A stretch of 13,585 nt of DNA, taken from the NCBI GenBank assembly GCA_905478725.1, contig CAJQJT010000244.1, forward strand, positions 1-13,585, read 5' to 3'. A model generated the notes under the pieces. It was given only the letters and a program-made list of their open reading frames with translations. It had not been told where the DNA came from and did no database searches. Both the position numbers and the translations under genes were made by a program. This document shows, piece by piece, positions 1 to 7,134 of this stretch. Positions within the stretch are counted from its first letter, which is position 1; every line of letters starts with the position of its first letter. This DNA comes from an uncultured Pseudomonadales bacterium. GTDB lineage: Bacteria > Pseudomonadota > Gammaproteobacteria > Pseudomonadales > Porticoccaceae.

Positions 1-396
1 GTTGATATGGTCTTCATGGCTGTGAACGCCGCCGGGAGAGAGCAGGCCCATAATGTGCACGGCTTTGCCGGTGCTCTGGGCTTTGTCTATGGCGTCGCAG
101 TAAACCGGGTTAGTGAAAAAGTCACCGTCGCTAATGGCTTTGTTGATGCGGGTAAAGTTTTGATAGACCACTCGTCCAGCACCCAATGTCATGTGCCCTA
201 CTTCTGAATTGCCCATCTGGCCCTCTGGTAGACCCACTTCCATACCGGAGGTGTGAATCAACGTCTTGGGGCGCTCTTGCCACAGTGCCTGCCAGACCGG
301 TGCGTCGGCATTGCTGATGGCGTTGTGGGTAGTGATATCGCTATAGCCGAAGCCGTCGAGAATCAGGAGTATTAAGGGTTTGTGCTGTTCAGTCAT
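1..396 (-). CDS. gpmI: 2,3-bisphosphoglycerate-independent phosphoglycerate mutase, N-terminal part (truncated by window edge)
   Basis: This enzyme interconverts 3- and 2-phosphoglycerate in cytosolic glycolysis and gluconeogenesis, using Mn2+ and a phosphoserine intermediate. The frame is open for 132 codons and runs off the left edge, so about three quarters of the usual ~510 residues is missing. Visible family motifs are LILDGFG (residues 11-17, metal-binding Asp14), [14 protein letters not shown] (55-68, catalytic Ser64), the following LGAGR, and the substrate-binding GGVHSHEDH block (122-130). Two in-frame ATG codons are possible, at 402 and 396. I chose 396 because the AGAAG purine run upstream lies about 9 nt from it but only 3 nt from the ATG at 402. 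The gene is preceded by a 127-nt spacer with a hairpin, so it probably has its own promoter. Identification is secure; the exact start is not. Confidence 0.95.
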   Translation of the reverse strand, partial: MTEQHKPLILLILDGFGYSDITTHNAISNADAPVWQALWQERPKTLIHTSGMEVGLPEGQMGNSEVGHMTLGAGRVVYQNFTRINKAISDGDFFTNPVYCDAIDKAQSTGKAVHIMGLLSPGGVHSHEDHIN

Positions 397-463
397 GGGC
401 ATTGTCTTCTAAGTGTGTCTTCTAGGTTTTATGTAGGCTGTTATGCAAAGTTCACCTGATTCT

Positions 464-499
464 AAAGCCCCGCGCGGCTTTTGACTATGCTCGCGCGGG
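464..499 (-). terminator. possible weak terminator hairpin downstream of uup
   Basis: CCCGCGCG (469-476) pairs perfectly with CGCGCGGG (492-499) across a 15-nt loop, 25 nt beyond the uup stop on the minus strand. An overlapping alternative pairs AAAGCC (464-469) with GGCTTT (476-481). The minus-strand continuation is GCTTTAG, so the U-tract is poor. It may end the RND-uup transcript before gpmI. The structure is visible; termination is inferred. Confidence 0.35.
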
Positions 500-523
500 A
501 ATATCCGCAGGTTATTCTGCCTG

Positions 524-2410
524 CTACTCGGTTTCTAGATCTTCCCAGCGCTGGTAACAGTGGTTGAGCTGTTCCTGAGCTGTGGCTAGGTTCTTTTCAA
601 CCGCTGCAGTGACCGAGCGCTCGGCTTGGTAGAAATCCGGCTGATTCATTTTCTCGGAGATGGCGCCAATTTCAGTTTCCAGGCGTTCTATTTCCGCTGG
701 CAGCTTGTCCAGCTCTCGCTGTACTTTATAAGAGCGCTTTTTTACCGGGGCATCGGCTTTACTTGAGACCTTGGTTGCTGCTGAGGTTTTTCCCGTGGTG
801 GGCGTCTGCTCGGCTTTGCGCTGGCGCAGCCAATCATCGTAGCCGCCGATATATTGGTTAATCACCGCATTGCCTTCAAAGACCAGGGTGCTAGTGACTA
901 CATTGTTCAAGAAAGAACGATCGTGACTCACTAGCAGTACCGTGCCCTTGTAGTCGATAAGCAATTCTTCCAGCAGATCCAGTGTGTCTATATCCAGATC
1001 GTTTGTGGGCTCATCTAGTACCAGAATGTTGGAGGGTCGGGTGAACAGCTTGGCCAGTAACAGTCGGTTGCGCTCTCCACCGGAAAGGGCACTAACTGGC
1101 TGGCGGCAGCGGTCGGGGCTGAAAAGAAAATCCTGCAAATAGCTGATAACGTGTCGCGATTTGCCGCCAACTTCGAGCATGTCGCGGCCGCCAGAGACAT
1201 TGTCCTGTACGGTTTTAGTCTCGTCTAGGGCTGCACGATACTGATCAAAGTAGGCGATATTGAGATTGGTGCCGGTTTTGATCTTGCCCTGCTGGGGTTC
1301 TAATTGACCCAGCAGCAGTTTCAATAAGGTGGTTTTGCCGACGCCGTTGCGCCCGATCAGGCCGACTTTGTCGCCGCGCTGAATCAGTGTGGAAAAGGAT
1401 TTAACCACGGCATTGCCGTCGTCAAAGGCGAAGCTGATGTCATTGGCTTCGGCAACGATCTTGCCGGATTTGTCCGCCTGCTGAATGTCCATCTTGGCGG
1501 TGCCCACCTGCTTGCGACGGGCGGCGTGCTCGACGCGCAAGGCTTCCAATGCACGGACGCGACCTTCGTTACGGGTGCGGCGAGCTTTAATACCCTGACG
1601 AATCCATACTTCTTCTTGAGAGAGGCGTTTGTCGAATAGTGCATTGTGGCGATCTTCGGTTTCCAACATGTCTTTTTTACGCTGAATATAGGTGGCGTAG
1701 TTGCAGTTGAATTCTGCCAGCTGTCCGCGGTCGATTTCTACAAAGCGGGTGGCCAGGTTGTTCATAAAGCGACGGTCGTGACTGATAAACAACAGTGCGC
1801 CCTCCCACTTCAGCAAGAATGCTTCAACCCATTGAATGGCGTCGATATCCAGGTGGTTGGTTGGTTCGTCAAGCAGCAACAGGTCGGGCTTACAGACCAG
1901 TGCTCGGGCCAATAGTACGCGGCGCTTGTAACCACCGGAGAGGCTAGAGATATCCACATCGGGATTGAGCTCCATGGTGGTGACTATGGCTTCGACCCGC
2001 TGATTGATATCCCAGCCGTCGACGCGCTCTAGTTCACCCTGAACTTCTTCCAGTTCGTTCATCACCTTGTCGCTGGGATCAGAACCCAGCTGTAGGATGA
2101 GATGGTGATAGCGTGCTGCTAACTTGCCCTCTTCTCCCAGACCTTCGGCGATTACGTCAAATACAGAGCCAGTGGCGTCGTGGGGTACCGACTGTTCCAG
2201 CTGGGCAATTTTGACCCCAGCGGCGCGCTTCAGCACACCTTCGTCGGCAGTGACCTGGCCGGTGAGGATTTTTAACAGGGTGGATTTGCCGGCACCGTTT
2301 CGGCCGATCAGGCAGATGCGTTCGCCGGGTTCGATAACCAGGTTGATACGGTCAATAAGAGGTGGCTGACCATAGCTGAGATAGATATCTTGCAGTGTGA
2401 CAAGTGGCAT
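524..2410 (-). CDS. uup: ABC-F family ATPase Uup
   Basis: This is a soluble ABC-F protein with two ATPase cassettes and no membrane domain, 628 residues long, close to E. coli Uup (~635). ABC-F proteins act on ribosomes or translation; Uup is also linked to DNA-structure handling and transposon excision. Cassette 1 has Walker A GRNGAGKST (36-44), signature LSGG (157-160) and Walker B DEPTNHLD (181-188). Cassette 2 has GRNGVGKTT (353-361), LSGGERNR (442-449) and DEPTNDLD (466-473). The interdomain linker (~240-305) is charged and helical. A basic, Ala/Thr-rich linker (~535-560) leads to a C-terminal coiled coil (560-628), which is the Uup-type DNA-binding extension and separates it from EttA-like paralogues. 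The gene starts 21 nt after the RND exporter stop with only a weak ribosome-binding site, so co-transcription or translational coupling is likely. Confidence 0.93.
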   Translation of the reverse strand: MPLVTLQDIYLSYGQPPLIDRINLVIEPGERICLIGRNGAGKSTLLKILTGQVTADEGVLKRAAGVKIAQLEQSVPHDATGSVFDVIAEGLGEEGKLAARYHHLILQLGSDPSDKVMNELEEVQGELERVDGWDINQRVEAIVTTMELNPDVDISSLSGGYKRRVLLARALVCKPDLLLLDEPTNHLDIDAIQWVEAFLLKWEGALLFISHDRRFMNNLATRFVEIDRGQLAEFNCNYATYIQRKKDMLETEDRHNALFDKRLSQEEVWIRQGIKARRTRNEGRVRALEALRVEHAARRKQVGTAKMDIQQADKSGKIVAEANDISFAFDDGNAVVKSFSTLIQRGDKVGLIGRNGVGKTTLLKLLLGQLEPQQGKIKTGTNLNIAYFDQYRAALDETKTVQDNVSGGRDMLEVGGKSRHVISYLQDFLFSPDRCRQPVSALSGGERNRLLLAKLFTRPSNILVLDEPTNDLDIDTLDLLEELLIDYKGTVLLVSHDRSFLNNVVTSTLVFEGNAVINQYIGGYDDWLRQRKAEQTPTTGKTSAATKVSSKADAPVKKRSYKVQRELDKLPAEIERLETEIGAISEKMNQPDFYQAERSVTAAVEKNLATAQEQLNHCYQRWEDLETE

Positions 2411-2431
2411 AGGGTTTTCAGTAATCCATTT

Positions 2432-5050
2432 TTAAGAAGTGCGTCCGGCACCCAGCGGTTTGGCAATCAGTATCAGTTTCGGCAGCAGGGTCATAGAACC
2501 CAGCAGCGCCGCGGTCATTGCCAGACCGGTTAGCAGACCAAAGTAGATTGAGGGAATAAAGTTCGACAGTGCGAGAATCGAAAATCCAACAATAATGGTA
2601 ATCGCGGTGTAAAACAGCGCCAGACCAATACTGGCGTGCGCTCTGTGCATGGCGGCAACGTAATCGCCGTCGACAGCGAATTCACGCTGGAATCTTGTGA
2701 TGTAGTGAATCGCATGGTCGACACCAATGCCCACGGTAATGGCGGCGATGGTAATGGTCATCATATCCAGTGGTATGCCCGTCCAGCCCATACCGCCGAG
2801 AACAATGCCTGCAGCGAGGAAGTTCGGCACTATGGCGATCATGGAGATTTTCGTCGAGCGGAACAGTACTAAAAACATCAACATAATGCCGACGAAGACT
2901 GCGCCTAAAGTGAGGATCTGAGATTTATAGAGGCTCTGGAGCATGTTGTTATAGAGCACCAGCAGCCCAGTGAAGCGAATATCTTCCGGGGCTATGCCCA
3001 CTTCATTGACGGCGTAATCGCGGATTTTTTCCAACAGATCGGCGCGACGCAGCAGGCCTTCGGTTTCCATGGCGCGCAACTGAATGCGTGTCTCGTCTAT
3101 ATCTTCGATGAGATAGGGCGCGACCATCTGGTTGTAGATTTCAGGGCCGAAGCTTTTGCGCATAAAGGCAATTTCAAAATCATTCAGCTTGTGGCCGCTG
3201 AGGTCGCTGGCGACATCATAGATCTGCACCAGTGAGCTGACTTTTCCAACTTCTGGTAAGGATTCGATATAGGCCTGTAACTTGGCCAGGTCTGCGAGAC
3301 CGGTTGAGGTAAACCAGTAAGTGTCTTTGAGCTGATTGCTGTCGCTGTTGTTAGCGTCGGTGCCGAATGCATCGCCACCGAAAGCGTCGTCACCAAATGC
3401 ATCGTCGCCGTAATCGCTAGTGCCTGCCTCTACACTGGCAAAAGCATCTTCGCCGAATGCATCGTCGCTGTATTCATTATCGCTGTACTCGCTAAATTCA
3501 GCATCAAAAGCATCGTTCTGCACAGGCTCGGCAAAGGTCGGCGCCTGCAAAATAATATCCATGGGCGTGGTGCCACCCAGAGAGGCATCAATAATTTCCA
3601 TGCCCTGATAGATTTCGGTGTTGCTGCGGAAATAATCGATAAAGCGATTTTCCACTTCAAGGCGTGTAATACCAATCACAGAGAGCACACCTAGGCCTAG
3701 AGCAATGAGCAGAACTGCGCCGCCATGACGTTCGGTAAAGTTGGAAAACACGGCAGTGACTGCGGCGGAGTTATCGTTGCCGCCACTGTTTTTACCCTTG
3801 CCCAGCAACATCATGCCGGCGGGGATAATAATAAAGGCGATCACCAGAGCCAGTGAAATACCCATGGTCATCATCCAGCCAAAGTCTATTACAGGCCGAA
3901 TATTACTCACCACTAAGGATAGGAAGGCGACCATGGTGGTCAGCACTGTGTAGAGGCAGGGCTTGGCCATGGAGGTGACAGTGGCAGTGACCAGCTGTTC
4001 TTGTCTGGCATCCGGTTGATCTCGATGCAGTTCCCGATAGCGCACGATCAGGTGCATGGTCAGTGCCAGGGTAATAATTAACAACAGCGCGACAAAATTG
4101 GATGAGATAACGGTTAAACGCCAATCGATCCAGCTCAAAAAGCCGAGAATAATAATTAGGCAGATGGCGCAGGTACTGAGGGGCAGAACCACCCAGCGCA
4201 GCTGCCGGAAAATTACTGCCAAAGTGACAATCACAAAGATCAAAATACCGATGCCAAAGGTGGCCAGGTCACTTTTGATAAAGTCCACCATATCCGCCGT
4301 AATCATATCGGGGCCGCCAAGAAAAATGGTGGCGCGGTCACGATAGCCATTCATCAGATTGCGCACGTCGGCGACTAACTGGTGTGACTGGGTGGCCTTG
4401 GCGGTGCGATAATCGAGGAACTCTAGGCTGACGCGGTCCAGTTCAAGTTGCTGCTCTGGTGTTAGCTCTTGGTTGGATTTAATTAAACGTAGGGCATCCC
4501 GAGCGCTGACCAGGTCGAGGTATTTCTGGTCCAGAGCCAGAGTTGCGAGCATGCCAGTGGTCTGACCATCAGCACTTAAAATCAGGTTTTTATAGATCGG
4601 GCTGTTGAGGAACTCCTCTCGCGCCAGCTGGCGATCAACGCCAGGGGAAAGCAAGGTGTTGAGTTCGTTTTTCAAATCGGCAACGCCGACCTTGGGGCTG
4701 TAGAGCAGGGGCACGTCGAGCAGCGACAACATGCTCTCAACACCCTCAATGTCTGCCAACTCGCCTCGCAGCGAAGACAGTAACTGCAGGTTTTCGTCGT
4801 CAAATAGATCGCCCTCTTTTGGTGAAAAGGTCACGATCAGAAAATTGTCGCTGCCATAGCGCTGGACCACTTCGCGGAAATAATTCAGGTCGTCATCATG
4901 TTCCAGGGTCAGCGAATCTGCCGAGGCATCGAGTTTGAAATTGGGCAGGCCAAAAGCCATGGCTACAGTCAGTACCAGCACGGCGAAAATAGCGCCCAGT
5001 GGGTGGCGCAGAACGGTCTTTTGATAGAGATTAAGCAGTGTTGCAGACAT
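2432..5050 (-). CDS. RND superfamily (MMPL-type) exporter with acidic DAF-repeat insertion
   Basis: This is an 872-residue inner-membrane protein with the duplicated 1+5 / 1+5 helix layout of MMPL/RND permeases. TM1 (~18-36) is followed by a large periplasmic domain and helices at ~263-282, 286-307, 315-335, 368-382 and 393-417. The second half has a TM at ~444-461, a second periplasmic domain and five helices from ~710 to 865. The second half carries GIGVDHAIHY (774-783), whose Asp778 matches the proton-relay aspartate of MMPL proteins. The equivalent first-half helix (ITLALTMHLIVRY) has no Asp, so the halves are not equivalent. Residues 511-572 form an acidic low-complexity segment with recurring DDAFG units. 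The substrate is unknown; lipids or other hydrophobic compounds are typical for relatives. No membrane-fusion protein or outer-membrane channel is encoded next to it. It reads directly into uup. The start has no clear Shine-Dalgarno sequence. Confidence 0.88.
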   Translation of the reverse strand: MSATLLNLYQKTVLRHPLGAIFAVLVLTVAMAFGLPNFKLDASADSLTLEHDDDLNYFREVVQRYGSDNFLIVTFSPKEGDLFDDENLQLLSSLRGELADIEGVESMLSLLDVPLLYSPKVGVADLKNELNTLLSPGVDRQLAREEFLNSPIYKNLILSADGQTTGMLATLALDQKYLDLVSARDALRLIKSNQELTPEQQLELDRVSLEFLDYRTAKATQSHQLVADVRNLMNGYRDRATIFLGGPDMITADMVDFIKSDLATFGIGILIFVIVTLAVIFRQLRWVVLPLSTCAICLIIILGFLSWIDWRLTVISSNFVALLLIITLALTMHLIVRYRELHRDQPDARQEQLVTATVTSMAKPCLYTVLTTMVAFLSLVVSNIRPVIDFGWMMTMGISLALVIAFIIIPAGMMLLGKGKNSGGNDNSAAVTAVFSNFTERHGGAVLLIALGLGVLSVIGITRLEVENRFIDYFRSNTEIYQGMEIIDASLGGTTPMDIILQAPTFAEPVQNDAFDAEFSEYSDNEYSDDAFGEDAFASVEAGTSDYGDDAFGDDAFGGDAFGTDANNSDSNQLKDTYWFTSTGLADLAKLQAYIESLPEVGKVSSLVQIYDVASDLSGHKLNDFEIAFMRKSFGPEIYNQMVAPYLIEDIDETRIQLRAMETEGLLRRADLLEKIRDYAVNEVGIAPEDIRFTGLLVLYNNMLQSLYKSQILTLGAVFVGIMLMFLVLFRSTKISMIAIVPNFLAAGIVLGGMGWTGIPLDMMTITIAAITVGIGVDHAIHYITRFQREFAVDGDYVAAMHRAHASIGLALFYTAITIIVGFSILALSNFIPSIYFGLLTGLAMTAALLGSMTLLPKLILIAKPLGAGRTS
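3335..3520 (-). repeat. in-frame acidic DAF repeat inside the RND exporter
   Basis: This stretch encodes residues 511-572 of the exporter. The motif [D/E/G/N]-D-A-F-[G/A/D] recurs at about 512, 529, 534, 549, 554 and 559, interspersed with EYSD and DYG. At DNA level, 15-bp in-frame units recur (AATGCATCG and AAAGCGTCG cores), consistent with slippage growth. It falls within the second periplasmic domain, near its N-terminal side. Confidence 0.85.
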
Positions 5051-5105
5051 GATTGTTATAGTCCCAGAGCAGTGGTCTTCAGATGCCGCGTATTATGCGA
5101 TGTTG

Positions 5106-5149
5106 GCGGCTAATATCATAGCGTAGCGGCTAATATCAGAGTGTAGCGG
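5106..5149. repeat. 20-bp tandem repeat, two copies plus a partial third
   Basis: GCGGCTAATATCATAGCGTA (5106-5125) is followed head to tail by a copy with two substitutions (5126-5145) and then GCGG (5146-5149). It lies 56 nt upstream of the RND exporter start, in the divergent spacer. It could be a duplicated regulatory site or simple slippage. No function can be assigned from sequence. Confidence 0.75.
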
Positions 5150-5187
5150 GGGATTAACTCGTCGAGGCGAGGGCTCTTTTGCCCCGG

Positions 5188-5243
5188 AGTCTATGCTTTA
5201 GAGATAAATTCGGTGCCAGTCTTAACTGAGACTAGGCTAGTCT
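5188..5243. promoter_or_regulatory. operator-like palindrome with extra AGTCT half-sites
   Basis: AGACTAG-G-CTAGTCT (5229-5243) is a perfect 7-bp inverted repeat around one central base. Further AGTCT elements occur at 5188-5192 and 5218-5222. The latter forms an alternative inverted repeat with AGACT (5229-5233). It sits about 80 nt upstream of the channel gene, in the 272-nt divergent spacer 5051-5322. This looks like a dimeric regulator site or a pair of mutually exclusive hairpins; which one is unknown. I found no convincing -35/-10 pair in this spacer. Confidence 0.4.
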
Positions 5244-5322
5244 GAAAAGGCGGGTGAAAACTATTTATTAGCAACAGTTTAGAACCAGTGTAGAAACGGT
5301 TTAGCAGCAGGGATGAAACTAG

Positions 5323-5745
5323 ATGATCACAGTTGTATTAGTTGTCAGCACCGTCGTCGCCATAGCGGTGGTGATTCACTATGAGATTCTCTTTCAGCTA
5401 ACCAATCTAATGCCGCGGCTAAAGATGCGCCATCGCTTTCGTATTGTACTCGGTGTGCTGGGCGCTCTGATTGCCCATGTTATTGAGATCTGGCTATTCG
5501 CCGCGGTCTATTACCTGATGCACCACGCTGAGGGTTGGGGCGAACTGAGCGGCGCTTTTTCCGGCAGTCTGATGGATTGCGTGTATTTTTCTTTCACCAC
5601 TTTTACCACTCTGGGTTTTGGCGATATTGCCCCGATGGGCGATATTCGTTACCTCACCGGCACGGAGTCCCTCACCGGACTGGTGCTGATTACTTGGACC
5701 GCCTCGTTTCTCTATGTGGAGATGCGCAAGTTTTGGGGCGCTTAG
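5323..5745 (+). CDS. small two-TM potassium channel-like protein (ion channel family 2 pore)
   Basis: This is a 140-residue membrane protein with a single K+-channel pore module. An N-terminal hydrophobic helix (3-20) and a short basic loop (PRLKMRHRFR, 31-40) are followed by TM1 (~41-64), a pore helix (~84-95), the filter T96-L97-G98-F99-G100-D101 and TM2 (~113-133). The filter fits the TxGY/FGD consensus with Phe in place of Tyr, which is common in bacterial channels. A functional channel would be an inner-membrane tetramer. No RCK/KTN or cyclic-nucleotide domain follows: the protein stops seven residues after YVEM. The chosen ATG has GGGA (5310-5313) about 9 nt upstream. An overlapping ATG at 5313 is in another frame. 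It is transcribed alone, divergently from the RND exporter. K+ selectivity is inferred from the filter, not shown. Confidence 0.82.
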   Translation: MITVVLVVSTVVAIAVVIHYEILFQLTNLMPRLKMRHRFRIVLGVLGALIAHVIEIWLFAAVYYLMHHAEGWGELSGAFSGSLMDCVYFSFTTFTTLGFGDIAPMGDIRYLTGTESLTGLVLITWTASFLYVEMRKFWGA

Positions 5746-5759
5746 GGGTTAGAGCTCAT

Positions 5760-5799
5760 GGGCTTAAGGGTTTAGGGGCTAAGGGTTTAGGGGCTAAGG
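5760..5799 (+). repeat. G-rich 15-bp tandem repeat with G-quadruplex pattern
   Basis: GGGTTTAGGGGCTAA occurs twice in tandem (5768-5782 and 5783-5797), preceded by the related GGGCTTAA (5760-5767). The + strand has five runs of at least three G (5760, 5768, 5775, 5783, 5790) separated by loops of 4-5 nt, which fits the canonical G3+N1-7 quadruplex pattern. It starts 14 nt after the channel gene stop. The pattern is direct; folding is inferred. Confidence 0.75.
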
Positions 5800-5887
5800 A
5801 TTGACTGATGATCTTCAGATGAAGCGGCGCTAGAATAGACTCATTCAAGCCCGCTCTTCCATAGACTTCTAAAATAGTGAACAGACC

Positions 5888-6859
5888 ATGAAAGCAGTGC
5901 TTCTCGATTGCGACAGTCTCGGCCCCGACGATCTCGACCTCAGTGCCCTCCTCGCTCTGCCGGTAGACTGGACTATTTATCCTGAGACCTCTGACCGCGA
6001 AGTGGGCGAACGCATTGTCGACGCGGATATTGTCCTGACCAATAAGGCGCCGATCAATGCTTTGAGTCTGTCTCAGGCTCCTCGATTAAAAATGATTTCG
6101 ATTATGGCTACCGGCACCAATGCCATCGACCTGCAGGCTGCTGCCAAACATCATGTGGCGGTGTGCAATGCCGTGAAGTATGGCACTGGTTCGGTGGTAC
6201 AACATGTCTGGGCGCTGATTCTGGCGCTCACCACTAAGCTTGGTGACTATCAGCGCGCGGCAGTGGATGGTACTTGGCAGGACAGCTCGCTGTTTTGTCT
6301 GTTAGATTTTCCGGTGGAGGAGTTGCAAGGCAAGGTGCTGGGTATAGTGGGTGCCGGTGAGTTGGGCCGCGGCGTGGCGAAAGTGGCAGAGGCCTTTGGA
6401 CTTGAGGTGATGTATGCGGCATTGCCGGGGCGTGACTATTGTGTTGGCAAGGGCGATCCGCAGCGTGTCGATTTTAAGGACTTTTTAAGTCGCGCCGATA
6501 TTATTAGTTTGCACTGTCCCCTGACTGCTGAGACCACTAACCTGATCGATGAAGCCGAGTTAGGCATGATGAAAGTCTCGGCTATTTTGATCAATACGGC
6601 CCGTGGGGGCATGGTCAATGAAGCGGCACTCAAGCTGGCGCTGTTGAATGGCGTTATTGCTGGGGCTGGGGTCGACGTATTGACCAATGAACCGCCGCGG
6701 GAAGGTAATCCGCTACTGGATGAGACTATTCCCAACCTAATAGTGACTCCTCACTGTGCTTGGGTGGCCCGCCAGTCAAGGCAGAGGCTAGTTGATCAGA
6801 CCGTTGAGAATCTGGGTGCATTTGTGCAGGAAAAGCCTCTTTTACGCTCGGTTTTATAG
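5888..6859 (+). CDS. D-2-hydroxyacid dehydrogenase (glycerate/hydroxypyruvate reductase-like)
   Basis: This is a 323-residue cytosolic NAD(P)-dependent oxidoreductase of the D-isomer-specific 2-hydroxyacid dehydrogenase family. Relatives reduce hydroxypyruvate, glyoxylate or other 2-keto acids. The substrate-binding MATGTN loop (73-78) is followed by the Rossmann glycine motif GIVGAGELG (152-160). The catalytic triad is visible as Arg239 in NTARGG, Glu268 in NEPP and His289 in TPHCAW. The segment after the second Rossmann strand reads YAALPGR (176-182). It lacks the usual acidic residue that selects NAD(H) and contains Arg182, so NADPH use is possible. Length matches the family (~310-330). 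The ribosome-binding site before ATG 5888 is weak. It stands alone on the + strand, and no glycerate kinase or glyoxylate gene is adjacent to fix the substrate. HprA-like is the best guess; PdxB and SerA are less likely because the protein lacks extra C-terminal domains. Confidence 0.88.
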   Translation: MKAVLLDCDSLGPDDLDLSALLALPVDWTIYPETSDREVGERIVDADIVLTNKAPINALSLSQAPRLKMISIMATGTNAIDLQAAAKHHVAVCNAVKYGTGSVVQHVWALILALTTKLGDYQRAAVDGTWQDSSLFCLLDFPVEELQGKVLGIVGAGELGRGVAKVAEAFGLEVMYAALPGRDYCVGKGDPQRVDFKDFLSRADIISLHCPLTAETTNLIDEAELGMMKVSAILINTARGGMVNEAALKLALLNGVIAGAGVDVLTNEPPREGNPLLDETIPNLIVTPHCAWVARQSRQRLVDQTVENLGAFVQEKPLLRSVL

Positions 6860-6862
6860 CTT

Positions 6863-6945
6863 TTTGAGGTTAAATTATCAGTTTTAAAGCCCTCTTCCAG
6901 GTTCTTCTCAGGCTAAATACTCGCCAGCTTTCCATGTTGAGGCGT
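6863..6945 (-). pseudogene. decayed duplicate of the PPi-phosphofructokinase 3' end
   Basis: Read on the minus strand, 6945-6880 aligns without gaps and in codon phase to the last 22 sense codons of the neighbouring PFK (7203-7138). The fossil reads TPQHGKLASI*PEKNLEEGFKT, against VPQYAKLKNILIEKKLEEDFKG. By eye this is 12 of 22 residues and about 43 of 66 bases identical, with one internal TAG. The match seems to continue past the end of the gene (TTTAA-CCTC-AAA in both). It therefore looks like a remnant of a tandem duplication, offset by 258 bp, or of a deleted paralogue. Upstream of 6945 the similarity fades. It cannot encode a working protein. Confidence 0.6.
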
Positions 6946-7070
6946 CGCCTAATTCCCCCAACCTGAATTCAGCCCTTAAAGCGGGTTATTTTAGGATAAT
7001 AGTGAATACTCACTGTTTCTATATGGGTTTTAAAATATGGAGTAATTCAGGGTGGGAGATGGTTTAGGAT

Positions 7071-7109
7071 CTGCGCGCATTTATGCAGTGTAGGCACTGC
7101 TACGCGCAG
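7071..7109. terminator. nested hairpin, candidate bidirectional terminator
   Basis: CTGCGCG (7071-7077) pairs with CGCGCAG (7103-7109), and inside it GCAGTG (7085-7090) pairs with CACTGC (7095-7100) around a TAGG loop. GGTTTAG flanks it on both sides as a direct repeat. It lies in the convergent spacer, 26 nt past the PFK stop on the minus strand, where a terminator is expected. Neither strand has a strong T-run directly after the stem. The hairpin is clear; the terminator role is an inference. Confidence 0.45.
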
Positions 7110-7134
7110 GTTTAGACCTTTCGAGGCTTAAGTT

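Noticed and set aside
4056..4346. 96-codon + strand ORF antisense to the RND exporter
   Set aside because: It is antisense to well-conserved transmembrane coding sequence, is basic and low-complexity, and has no ribosome-binding support.
5313..5325. Alternative ATG at 5313 for the channel gene
   Set aside because: It is not in frame with the channel coding sequence.
5535..5804. 89-codon + strand ORF overlapping the channel gene and running into the G-rich repeat
   Set aside because: It is out of frame with the clear channel protein, and its tail (GLKGLGAKGLGAKD) is just translated tandem repeat.
5801..5836. Promoter for the hydroxyacid dehydrogenase using TTGACT (5801) and TAGAAT (5831)
   Set aside because: Each box is a good match, but the 24-bp spacing is too long for sigma-70; either box might pair with a weaker partner I could not identify.
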